NCBI RefSeq assembly: GCF_964199755.1
Contig: NC_133911.1
Location: forward strand, 558,001 to 622,000
Direction of reading: 5' to 3'
DNA: 64,000 nucleotides
Origin: Larus michahellis
Lineage: Eukaryota > Chordata > Aves > Charadriiformes > Laridae
Part shown: piece by piece, positions 43,033-53,199 of the stretch
Layout: each line of letters begins with the position of its first letter
How positions within the stretch are numbered: the first letter of the stretch is position 1
Notes under the pieces: model-generated
Told to the model about the DNA's origin: nothing
Database searches by the model: none
What the model saw: only the letters and a program-made list of their open reading frames with translations
Position numbers and translations under genes: made by a program

Positions 43033-43958
43033 TTATCTGTCTTCTAAGTCTATGGTGTTGGCCCCATTATCCCAGCATTGGAGCAACCAGGAGGTAAGTG
43101 TCTCACCTTCATGACAGCTAAAGTCCTTTCTCATATTTTGCAAGTACTTCATAGAGAAAGATTTGACAATTACCGCTGCATCTGATTCCTCCTCCTGCAC
43201 TGATGCTGCCCAAGAAGGACTCTCTCCCTCATCTGCTTTAGAAGGACCCTTTCCTTGATCTTTGTCAGCAGAAATCTCTCCCATGCTATCTGGCTTGAAT
43301 TGCTCTTTGTTGTAAAGGGCAGCTGACCTCCTTTTTTGCATCCTGGTCAGCAGGGCAACTTGCACCCATACTGATGGAGTTTGAGTAGCAGCAGTACTCA
43401 TTGTCAGAGCAGCTGGAGTAGTGGTAAGTGGTTGTTGTTGAGGCTGGAGTATCTTGTGCCAGTGCAGGTGGTAGAGTGGCTCGTGCTGATATGGGTGGTG
43501 GGGTGGCTTCTGACGATATGGGTGGTGGAGTAACTTCTGCCGGTATGGGCAGCAAGGTGGCTTGTGCCAGGCTGTGGGGTGGGAGTAGCAGCAGCATATG
43601 TCATACACCTACTCCTGTACTGATATTTAATAAGAAACCACCTCTGCAATACATTCAGGAGAATCATCAATAAAATCATGATTTTAAGAAAGTAAAAATT
43701 ATTTCTGAAATCCAAAAGATTTCCATCCCCTAGCTCTAGTGGTGTCAATTTGGCATAAACATTAAAGAATGAGGTAAACTTTCCCAAGGTAAGATTGAAA
43801 GTGTAATTCTTAATAGAATCCATTACATGATGCCCAAGATAGTCAGATAAAGCTGTTATCCAATTCATCATATTATAAGTCTGCATCAAAAACCACAGCA
43901 GAATAGCATGTTTAAACCACCGCATGCAAACACAAAGAGCAAATAAGCTACACAACAC
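43033..43958 (-). mobile_element. ERVL-like leader/gag frame with membrane segment and 9-residue repeats
   Basis: A minus-strand frame from 43958 starts with hydrophobic and Cys-rich sequence, has a glycosylation-type motif IKNYTFNLTL, then a hydrophobic span (FLKIMILLMILLNVLQRWF), then Thr/His/Ser-rich repeats. Overlapping in another frame (43608-43033) are the same repeats as Pro/His/Gln, then a Ser/Glu-rich gag-like part with SCHEGETLTSWLLQCWD. The repeat is a 27-base unit, four copies at about 43467-43572. A related frame sits at the same place in the 48-52 kb provirus. The domain is described from what is visible; I know of no established function for it. Confidence 0.55.
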
Positions 43959-44199
43959 ATTTGGAGGTTAAGCAGCATTGCATCAATTAACTTTAAACAA
44001 AGCTCTCTAAAGGCATGATACCACATTTCACTTAACAACAGGATGTGAGCTGTCTGTTTTAATTTCCAGCCCCTTAAGACTCTCATAGAAAAAATCCAGT
44101 ACTTTCTCAACTGAGTAAGCCAGAATCCAAATGATTCAGGCAATCTATTAGAGCTCTGGTCAAGCCTCAGTTGGGCCCCATGCTGGGCACCAATAAATC

Positions 44200-45004
44200 T
44201 GTCACGGTTTAAGCTGGAATGACCACTGAAATGAAAAACAGATGCTCTCTCCAACCTCTCCATTCAAGAGAGAAGGATGAGAGAGAAGGAGACTTATGAG
44301 TTTAAAAGACACTAAACTATTTTAATGAAATATTAATAATAAAGTAATACCAAGAAAAGATAATAATATTAAAAAAGAGAAATAAAATAATGAAATACAT
44401 ACAATATTTGCAGAACCAGTATCAAGTTCCCAGGATGACGATCATGTCACTGGAAGGCACTGAGAAAGTCCCAGACTGGACTCAGAAACAGATGGGAACT
44501 GGATTCAGGAATGCACAGATTGGGATCAAAGGCAGACGAACAGACAGGGTCCTCCTTGGACGCCACCCATTGAAGAAAGAGGCCTGACCCTTTGATCCCT
44601 CAAGCTTTTATACTGAGCATGATGCAGATGGGATGGAATACCTAGTTGGTCAGTTTTGGGTCACCTGTCCTTTCTGCTCCTCCCCAGAGGTGCGACCCCT
44701 CTACGCTTCTACAATTCCAACGCTCCAATGGGTCTTATAACAAAGTTATCTGACCTTGATTGTTATAGCAATAAGCATAAGCAAGAGCCTCTCTGCATAC
44801 CATTCCTTGGCACAAACAGTAAACATTAGGAGTTTATCACTCTTATGTGTTCTTATGTTCCAGAGTTCTTATCACTCTGGAAGTGGACCGCTGTCTGAAA
44901 AACATGCTGTTAATTTCAGAGATTTCAGTTAGTTAGAAGAGGCTTAGCTTAAAAATAAAATTACTGAAAAGAAAATTGTTTCTGTTTCACCTCAAACCAG
45001 GACA
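44200..45004 (-). repeat. 5' LTR of the ERVL-like provirus
   Basis: On the minus strand it begins TGTCCTGGTTTGAGG and ends AAACCGTGACA, followed after seven bases by TGGTGCCCAGCATGGGGC, a likely primer-binding site. A minus-strand TATA-like element (GTATAAAAGC) lies near 44612. It shares blocks with the solo LTR at 22.6-23.2 kb. Confidence 0.75.
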
Positions 45005-45039
45005 ATTTGAAAGGAGGAGAAAGAAGACTCTGGTCCTTC

Positions 45040-45500
45040 TGGCAGGAGCAATGGCTTCTGTCTCCCCTTGGGAGCAGAGAAGATGAGGACACCAGCCCCT
45101 TGGTGGGAGAGACCACAGCCAGAGTCGGTGCATGACAGCCCCCAACAACTCCAGGTTGTTGCAGATGGGACCACCATGCTACAGAGTCAAGGAAGCTGAG
45201 ACCTGAGCCCTGAGGGATACGGCTCCTTGGATTTCCTCCGACATGGGCATGCCCTGGGATAGCCCCCGATGCCTGGTGTTTCTGGGCAGCACCCAGCATG
45301 TGCCTGAAGCTTGTCCCTCATTGAAGGGTATGGTGGGAGCCAAAGTGAGCATGGGCGCAGGGGCAGGAGTGGGCAGGGGCACTCAGGGCCTGGGGCAGGC
45401 AGTCTCAGACAGGGTGTAAGAGGAAATTTTTCCATGCTGTTGCAACGTCTGTCCACCGTGAGCAAGACAGAGCCTCCCAAATCTGGAGCCATACAGAGCC
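45040..45500 (+). repeat. Segment duplicated at 52.83-53.15 kb, copy 1
   Basis: Shares ordered blocks with the second copy: GACACCAGCCC-TTGG, GGCAGGCAG...CAGGGTG-GAGAG, CTGTTGCA and CAAATCTGGAGCCATACAGAG. Both copies read the same frame over the last 80 bases (LLQ...KSGAIQS), suggesting an ancestral coding exon. Confidence 0.5.
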
Positions 45501-47216
45501 TGGGGTAGTGTTCAGGTCTTATTCCAGGGGTTTTCCCTCTTCGGATCTTCTCAGGCTCCAGGTGGCATGTCTGGCTTGTCCTTCATCTAGGAAGAGCATG
45601 CAAGAGTGAGGAGGAGAGAGAAGGGAGTAATCTGGAGGGCAAGGCTCTTCTCCAAAGCTTTCTAACATTCCCTACCTTGCCCCTTGGTTGGACCAGCCAA
45701 CAGTTAAGCCTTAGGATGCCCAGACAAGTCTTCATGCTGTTGTCCCATCAGAAAAATTCTAACTTCTGTTTCTTTCTCACTCTTGTTTGCAGACTGTCAG
45801 GCTAGTGGGCATGGGCATCATCTACATCAGGGAAAAGGACATTTGTAATGGGAATAAGGCAAGCTTGAAGGTCCAGAGACCCACATTCCACCTGGACAAG
45901 CCATTTCTGGTGAGGACCAAGCCCTGCTATGAGACCAGACCATAGCCTCGTAAGAAGAGACCTTCAGACCTGTGCTTCCCCCATCCTCGTGGCTGGGGTC
46001 CCTGCCACCAGCTCTGCAGCCCTTCCAGACTGCTGTTGGAGAGCAATTTCTTGGAGGTGTTCCTGTGAATCTCCCCGCAATGATGAAGCCGATGGTTCCC
46101 ATTAATGACACCCCATCCCTTGGGAAGGCGAGCACCAGTGTTTTTGCTAGCTCCTGCAGCCAACTGGTAGTTAAAAGCAGCTGGACAGTAGCTCAGCTGG
46201 CAGCAGAGATGAGAGGGTTAGCATGCCCCAAGGCAAGACATGGCTCTCCTATGACATTGGTGGTTGCCATGGGGCACCACGGGGCTCAGAGTGTGTCTGG
46301 AGTGTCTTTGTCCCTCAGATGGCTTCCTCTCCTCTTGGAGAGGAGCAGCAGTCTGCATGGAAACAGGGTCCCTCAAAGGCAGGACGTTTGCTGCTGAATG
46401 GGGAGTTGGTGATTAGGGGACTAGAATATCTCTCTTATGAAGAAAGGTTGAGGGACTTGGGTCTTTTCAGTCTGGAAAAAAGATGACTGAGGGAGGATCT
46501 TATCAACGCTTATAAATACTGAAAGTGTGGGTGTCAGGAGGATGGGGCCAGGCTCTTCTCAGTGGTGCCCTGTGACAGGACAAGAGGTAATGAGCACAAA
46601 CTTGACCCACAGGAAGCTCCATGTAAACATGAGGAGGAACTTCTTTGCTGTGAGGGTGGCAGAGCCCTGGCACAGGCTGCCCAGAGAGGTGGTAGAGTCT
46701 CCATCTCTGGAGATATTCAAAACCTGCCTGAACATGTTCTTGTGCAACCTGCTCTAGGTGAACCTGCTCTGGCAGGGGGTTGGACTAAATGATCTCCAGA
46801 GGTCCCTTCCAACCCCTGTCATTCTGTGATTCTGTGACTCTGTGTGGTGGGATGGGAGGAAGGTTGGTGTGCTCTTGAAGGGTTATTGTGGTGAAAGGTG
46901 ATGTGAGTCTGCTGAAGTGCTGATCAAGTGATTTTGTTGTTGGGCGGTTTCTTTGCAGAGGATTTAGAAATTGCAGAGCTGACCTATGCCGAGGCCACCT
47001 TCCGCCTCTGCATTCCTGAGAAAAAGGTCTTGATGTGCATTGAGGCAACCATGAAAGTCATTGCATGGGCCTTGACCAAAGGCAAGGACTTTGACTTTGT
47101 CTTCAGACAAGAACTTCAGCATCCTTGTGTGCTGAGGAAGAAGGACCTTTGAAGACCTGCTCCTAGACGTGAACAAGACCAGGATCCTGTCAAACACTTT
47201 CCTCCAAGTGAAATGA
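45430..47216 (+). pseudogene. CCDC81-like (HU-domain) gene remnant
   Basis: Exon 45793-45909 (after TTTGCAG, before GTGAGG; 39 codons in phase 0) gives VRLVGMGIIYIREKDI and NKASLKVQRPTFHLDKPF, resembling the first HU-domain repeat of CCDC81-type proteins (VxIPGLGTF... LVQRPVF). A second exon begins at 46959 after CTTTGCAG and gives TYAEATFRLCIPEKKVLMCI then ALTKGKDFDFVF, like the second HU part. Near 47103 a frameshift is required to continue as FSILVC, then TGA (47133-47135) replaces the expected Arg, then GRRTFEDLLLDVNKTR to a final TGA at 47214. A CR1 fragment sits in the intron. An N-terminal piece (LLQRLSTVSKTEPPKSGAIQ) at 45430-45500 is less certain. CCDC81-like genes are multi-copy in birds; the family name is my inference from pattern. 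Confidence 0.5.
46408..46840 (+). mobile_element. CR1 LINE 3' fragment in the CCDC81-like intron
   Basis: Begins near GGGACTAGAATATCTCTCTT and gives [18 protein letters not shown], then KLHVNMRRNFFAVRVAEP. It ends GTCATTCTGTGATTCTGTGA. Both flanks are intron sequence of the HU-domain remnant. Confidence 0.9.
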
Positions 47217-47994
47217 AATAGAAAAACCCCCAAACAAATAAAGCAAAAAACCCAAACAAAAAGGCCTAGATGTCATCATTTTCAAATGGAATTTGGTGAC
47301 ACTCATTTCCTAATATCTATTGCCAGCTTATTGTAAATTCTGCTTTGTAAAACTGGAATCTTGACAGCAGCTCAGCTCTCGTGCAGGTCTGGGAGCAACT
47401 TCTTAGTGAGACCTGCAAGTGACTGTGTTGCCCCTTATTGAAAACACTGGTACCTTCTTATTTGCAGGTTTGTGTACAAAAATGAGAAGTCTGAAAAAGA
47501 ACTGCCTGAAAAGGCTTCACCATGAGGTATCATAACAATGCACTGATATTGTATAGAGATGCAAGAGTGTGTTGCCCACATATGACTCCACCTTCCCAAT
47601 ACAAGAGGTTCTCCAAAGTGACCAGCACATCCCAGATCAACCCCTTTTCCAAATGGGGACCCAAGCAAGGAAGAAGCAATGGGGCAGGAACTGCTCAGGG
47701 AGCTGTGTGGTCCTGTAGAAAGGGAGATCTGGGAGACAGTGGTACTCAGAAAGCGCTGAGACTGTCCTAGGAAGCCTGACTCCACGGATTGATGAGTCCA
47801 GGCTAGGCGCAGGTAGCACACACCTGCACAGATGGCACGTCTGACTGGTGGGAAGTGTCCCAGAGGTGCAGCTGTGAAGAGCTTCCTGGTTTTGTGCTTC
47901 CAGTGACTTGTACTGGCAAGCACCTGGTCTCCTGAGGGCGTCTTTCCCCTGTTTGGACAAGAGGCTTTGGTCTCACAGCAGAAAAGAGAACTCT

Positions 47995-48470
47995 TGTGGT
48001 TTAACCCCAGCCAGGAACTAGGACCACGCAGCTATTCACTCGTTCCTGCTTCCCCCCGAGTAGGGAAGGGGGAAGAGGGAGAAAAATGTTTAATAGAACA
48101 GTAATGGAGGAAAAAAAACTAATGGGAAAAGAATATACAAAATAAAGTGATGCAATATGATTGCTCTCACCACCCAGTGATCGATTGCCCAGACCATCCC
48201 AAGCAGCAATCGCAGATTGCTGGTCCCCGGACAACCCCCATTTATATACTGAACATGACGTCTGTGTTATGGAATATTCCTTTGGCCAGATAGTCCTGTC
48301 TATGCTTCCTCTCAGCTTCTATGGAGAGCTGAAAAAGTCCTTGACTTAATATAAGCATTACTTAGCAACTACTAAAACAAGATGTCTTATCAACATCATT
48401 CTCATACTAAGTGCAAAACACAGCAGCTACTAGGAAGAAAATTAACTCTATCCCAGCTGAAACGAGGACA
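47995..48470 (-). repeat. 3' LTR of second ERVL-like provirus
   Basis: The 476-base LTR has plus-strand edges TGTGGTTTAACCCC and CGAGGACA, both consistent with TG...CA. On the minus strand a TATA-type TATATAAATGGGG is at about 48236-48248, and T/A-rich R sequence with ATTAAAC follows, fixing the orientation as minus. It pairs with 50935-51980. Confidence 0.8.
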
Positions 48471-50934
48471 GTATCCGTCCCTTATTCTATACCATCTATA
48501 TATTGCCCAGGTCTTACACTTTTCAATAAATCACCACCACTTTTCCTGTCTTTGATATATAGATAGATATCTATATATATACACACACACACAGATATCA
48601 TTCCCTTAGTCAATGGATCATCCCTCTAAAAAGTCTGTTGAGTTCATTTAGTCCAAGATTGTGGGCTCTATCTCTTCTAACAGTCTTTCAGGGCAGGAGA
48701 GATGTTGTATGGTGTTGAATTGTTGCATGCTGCATCTGGAGCTTGAAGCTGGTGTATAACCCATGCCCATGGTCTGCGGATTGAAGATGTCGATCTCAAA
48801 AAAATTGCTGGGCATCAGTTGCTGACAGAAGTTCCGGTTCCATCATTTTACTCGGTTTCATAAAAGTTCATTCTTCATTAATGTGGGCAATTCCTGTAAT
48901 ACCATTGATATAGCATATACCAACCATAGTAGTGATGACATTTAGCAAATAACATAATTGAATTTAATTCATTGGCTGTTCTCACCCAAAATCATATCCC
49001 CTTGAAGTACACATCAGACTCCCCATCCTTCCGTATCACCCATCAAGTACACCTAGGTCCTTGAGCAAAAGCAATCCCATGGATGGCTTTACCTTTATCC
49101 ATGGCAGGAACTAACCAGACTGTTTTCCCTAACATATTTTTCATGTCCACTAAGGGGACTTCATCACCTTCCACAGTATGTGAAAGTTTTCTTTGGGCAG
49201 GGCTAGGTGGCCTTTGCTAAATGTGTATCCCAATATTTGAAGGTCCCAACACCCATTTCTCTCAGTGTAGTCTTCAACAGTCCATTGCATCGTTCAATTT
49301 TTCCAGAGGCTAGTGCATGATAGGGGATGTGATATACCCACTCAATACCATGTTCTTTGGCCCAAGTGTCTATGAGGTTGTTTCAAGAAATGAATCCTGC
49401 TGTCTGACTCATTTCTTCCTTGGGTGCCGTGTTGCGATAAAACTTGTTTTTCAAGGACCAGGATAGCGTTCTGGGCAGTGGCATGGGGCACAGGGTATGT
49501 TTCCAGCCATCTGGTGGGTTGCATCTACCATTGTAACCACACGGTATTTGTCTTGGCAGGTTTATGGGAGTGTGATATAATCAATTTACCAGGCTGCCCC
49601 ATGTTTGTATTTCAGCCATTGTCCTCCATACCAGAGAGACTTTAACCACTTGTCTTGTTGAATTGCAGTGCATATTTCACATTCATTAATAACATTCATG
49701 GTAGTGTCCATGATCAAGTCCACCCCTCAATCACAAGCCCATCTATATGTTGTGTCTGTTCCTTGAAGGGATACCTTTCCTTCATGGCTAGCAGAAGTTG
49801 ACTCTGGAGCCTGAGGGCTTGTGTCCTTTTTACAATCGTCTTGCCAATACTCCCTTCCCTGGAAAGGGACTCCAGCTGCTTGGCTTCCCTACTCTTTAAT
49901 TTCAAGCCACTGATCCCATTATCCCAGCATTGGAGCAGCCAGGTGACAATGTGCTTGCCCTCATGACAACTGAAATCTTTTCATATCTTGCAGGTCACCC
50001 AGGGATAAGAATCAGGTGATTCCCTCTGGTTCTTCCCCCTGTTCTTGTGATGACCCTGGTTCATCTTCACCCCCATGATCTAATTTTTTTGTATATTTCT
50101 TCTTCTGTATTGGGGCAGCATGGGTTGCTTCTCTAGTTCAGTAGGTGTGGTGCCTGTCACTGGGGTTTCTGTATCCACAGTGCCTGTCAACAGGGATTGA
50201 GTAGCCACAGTGCCCATCGCCAGGAGTTCAGTAGCCACAGTGCCTGTCACTGGGGTTTGAGTAGCTGTGGTGCTCATCGCAGGGGTTGGAGTAGGTGCAG
50301 CATGCCCACATCCACACCGAGCACCAGTCGCAGATGGGGTGGTATTTTTTAAATAATTATTTAACCTTAAGCAAGACCAGAAACACATTCAGAAGACCTA
50401 GCAATATGAGCAGGCTGCTTTGAACATCCCAAGGATATTCAAAATTCTCAAGAGCAGTCGTAATTAGCCTGGAAGTGAAGGGGGAGGTGAAGGAAGAGAT
50501 CTCCCCCACAGACTGGTTCTCAGAGAAAAGGTAAAAAGTGTAATTACTAATAGCTTCCGCTAGATGGCCCCTGAAGTAAGAAGATGAAACCACCACTGCC
50601 ATTCCGCCCTGCATGCCACCGCCCACCATTAATGAGCACAGAGACAGTACGCACAGTTTTATCATATCATAAACCAGCGTTACAAAGTACAGCAAAATGA
50701 TAATCTAATCCCAGAAGTGATAAACAGCACAACAGGGAACATATACAGCAAGTGAGGTGTCACAAAACACAACCCCGAGAACAAGCACAACTTTGAGAAC
50801 AAGCAAATCAACATTGTGACCAGCCCCTGTGAACCAAATATAATGAATGCTTATAACAAGTTTGTTCTAACATGCTCTGGTCAGATTTGTTGTTATCTCA
50901 GCCTGTCCAGCACTACATACAGTGCCAAAAGGAC
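48471..50934 (-). mobile_element. Internal region of second ERVL-like provirus (deleted)
   Basis: From the 5' side (right) the minus strand shows a possible primer-binding site TGGCACTGTATGTAGTG close to the LTR, a leader frame (50695-50357) with hydrophobic segments and ISNYTFYLF, Thr-rich repeats (50300-50140), a gag-like block (49990-49900), and then directly integrase-like sequence (about 49720-48900; HGTQGRNESDSRIHFLKQ, and on the same strand GKIERCNGLL-type sequence near 49280). Protease and RT are absent, so most of gag-pol was deleted. The leader matches that of the 40-45 kb provirus. Frames are broken. Confidence 0.75.
50140..50300 (-). repeat. 30-base coding repeats in ERVL-like leader
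   Basis: About five imperfect copies of a 30-base unit (GTAGCCACAGTGCCTGTCAC plus ten bases on the plus strand) encode ten-residue Thr/Val-rich repeats on the minus strand (TGTVATE, TGTVDTE and variants). Confidence 0.8.
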
Positions 50935-51088
50935 TGTCATGCTTTAACCCCAGCTGGCAACTAGGACCATGCAATCGTTCACTCACTCCCCATCTTCTCC
51001 TCCAGTAGGGTAGGAAGAAAAGAGAGAAAAAGGAGAAAAAATACCTCATGGGTTGAGATAAAGGCAGTTTAATGGAACAGTAACGGAA

Positions 51089-51143
51089 GATGATGACGAT
51101 GATGATAATGATAATGATTAATAATAATAATAATAATAATAAT
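51089..51143 (+). repeat. GAT/AAT triplet microsatellite in the LTR
   Basis: A run of GAT-type triplets passes into (AAT)n inside the LTR. The left LTR has only a short A-rich stretch at the same place, so the repeat expanded after integration. Confidence 0.85.
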
Positions 51144-51234
51144 GGTAAAAGAATGTACAAAATAAAGTGATGCAATACAATCGCTCTCACCACTCGATGG
51201 TTGACTCCCAGCCTGTTCTGAGCAGTGATTGCTG

Positions 51235-51728
51235 AGAGCAGCTCTGCCAAGAATGACTCTGGAGCCCTTGGCACAGGGAAGACATGGACCTTTTGGAGTG
51301 GGTCCAGAGGAGGGCCAGAAAGATAATCAGAGGGCTAGAGCACCTCTTCCATGAGGACCGGCTGAGAGAGCAGGGGTTAGCAGCCTGGAGAAGAGAAGGC
51401 TCCAGGGAGACCTTATTGCGTCTTTCAGTGCTTAAAAAGGGTTTACAGGAAAGATGGGGACAAACATTTTAGCAGGGTCTGTGGCAATGGGACAAAGGGT
51501 AATGGATTTAAACTAAAAGAGAATAGATTTTGGCTAGATATAAGGAAGAATTTTTTTACAATGAGGGTGGTGAGACACTGGCCCATGTTGCTCCAAGAGG
51601 TGGTAGATGCCCCATCCCTGGAAACATTCAGGATCATGTTGGATGGGGCTCTGAGCAACCTGATCTAGGTGAAGATGTCTCTGCTGAAAATGTCCCTGTT
51701 CCAACACAAACTATTCTATGATTCTATG
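51235..51728 (+). mobile_element. CR1 LINE 3' fragment inserted in an LTR
   Basis: Starts near GACCTTTTGGAGTGGGTCCA and has peptide-coding CR1 3' features such as EWVQRRARKIIRGLEHLFHE. It ends ACTATTCTATGATTCTATGA, after which LTR sequence (CCCTGCCCCTTGGCCAACTC) resumes. Confidence 0.9.
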
Positions 51729-52829
51729 ATCCCTGCCCCTTGGCCAACTCCCATTTATATACTGAGCATGACGTCTATGTTATGGAATATTCCTTTGGCC
51801 AGCTTGTCCTGTCTGTGGTCCCTATCAGCTTCTATGGGGAGCTGAAAAAGTCCTTGACTTAATATAAACATTACTTAGCAACTACTAAAACATGTTTTAT
51901 CAACATAATTCTCATACTAAATCCAAAACACAGTAGCTAATAGGAAGAAAATTAACTCTACCCTGAGTGAAACCGTGACAAGGACAAAGGCGGAGACTGC
52001 AAGCAGGTACCATAAGGTGAGATTTGGGTCAAACCTGAGCAGCACAGCTCATGGCTGTCTTGTCCTGGGTTTGACTTGAGGGTATTTCCCAGCCCAGACT
52101 TAACCCTGGTGCAGAACTGCCTTGTGCTGCCTGCATGGGGTTGGCCTGTGAACACCAGCTGAAGAACAGGCTCCTGCTGTTCTCACACAAGCTCCTTGTG
52201 TGGTGACCTGCCGCCAGTGGAGGAAAGCCAGGCAGAGAATTGCAAGGAAGTCAAAGCGATGGAACGTCCTGAAGTCAAGCTCCCTGCTCTGGACACTCCG
52301 ACGGGAGCAGCAGTGGTAGGTGGTACAGGTGGACGTAGTGATGGTGTCCCACATAGGAAGACATGGCTCTATGGAAAGGGTGTCCTCAAAGACACCCCCT
52401 ACACCCTGGAGGTGTTTATCCCATCACTCCTCCTGGCTCTTCTTTTTCCTCTGGGCAGTGACTCCATCTGTTCACACCACACTTGGCTTCCACATGGACC
52501 CTCCTGGTTGCCCAGCTCCTGCCCCAGGGTCTCTGCCAGTGGCACTTCTCCTCCTGGTGGGTTTCCCACGTGTGCTGGGAGACTGCACAGGGCTTGCAGG
52601 CCCCAGCTTCCCTCATGTCACCTTGTCCAGGCACAGGAGAGAGGTGAGACCTGGGCTCAAATGGTCCTCTTCTTCCCACGCAGGCAAAGAAGCAGTCTGA
52701 AATACCTCAAGTGCATTGGCCTGAGTCATCACTGTGCTTCCCCTGGCTCAAAAGCACCAAGCAGGAGAGGGTTAAAATACAGCCAGGATGGGAGAAAGCC
52801 ATCTCCTGGGGCAAGAGAGTTGGGGATGA

Positions 52830-53180
52830 GATGCCTCGCTGCTGTCCCCAGACAGTGACAGGGATAACACCAGCCCATTGGCTGGAAACACCAAGGCTGG
52901 AGTAAGTGTGCAGCAGCTCCCAGTGAGGCCGAAGAGTTGAGTAGCAGAGGTCACCGACCTGCGGGCTCGGGGACCTGGTTTCCCCTGAGATGACTCAGCC
53001 CCAGTGGCCTTTGTCTTGGCAGGCCCAGCCTGGGAGCAGCGGCCAGAGGCAGGCAGAGGCTGGGTCAGGGTGCGAGAGGGAATTTGTCCCTGTTGCAGCA
53101 TCCATCTACAAAGAGCAAGGCATGTCCTCACAAATCTGGAGCCATACAGAGTCCAGAAGAGGTGAAGGAAGGCCGTGTAG
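52830..53180 (+). repeat. Segment duplicated from 45.0-45.5 kb, copy 2
   Basis: Second copy of the block shared with 45040-45500, with CAAATCTGGAGCCATACAGA at about 53129-53148 and LLQHPSTKSKACPHKSGAIQ in the equivalent frame. The HU-domain exons found after copy 1 were not seen here, so it is probably a truncated duplicate. Confidence 0.5.
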
Positions 53181-53199
53181 GTCAACAGGTTGTGGGCAA

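Larger units (their letters stand above)
40263..45004 (-). mobile_element. ERVL-like provirus, minus strand, 3' truncated
   Basis: Read on the minus strand the order is LTR (45004-44200), leader/gag frames (43958-43033, then gag-like 42775-42590), a protease-like frame (42027-41647, with DTGGQ, an altered DTGAQ-type active site, and LGIDCLKRG), an RT start (41306-41091, [18 protein letters not shown]) and an RT thumb/connection (40698-40423, GFWRMHIPGY and QQQAFEQIKQEI). This order and the motifs fit the class III (ERVL) group. Frames are broken between segments and a CR1 3' fragment splits pol at 41341-41626. RNase H, integrase and the 3' LTR are missing, as the element ends at CR1 sequence near 40262. 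It is not functional. Confidence 0.8.
50935..51980 (-). repeat. 5' LTR of second ERVL-like provirus, split by CR1
   Basis: The outer parts (50935-51234 and 51729-51980) match the left LTR, including GGCAACTAGGACCATGCAA, GAATATTCCTTTGGCCAG and GAAAATTAACTCTA. The middle is a CR1 insertion. The five flanking bases on the outer sides of the two LTRs (ACTCT and AGGAC) do not match, so no target duplication was found. Confidence 0.8.
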
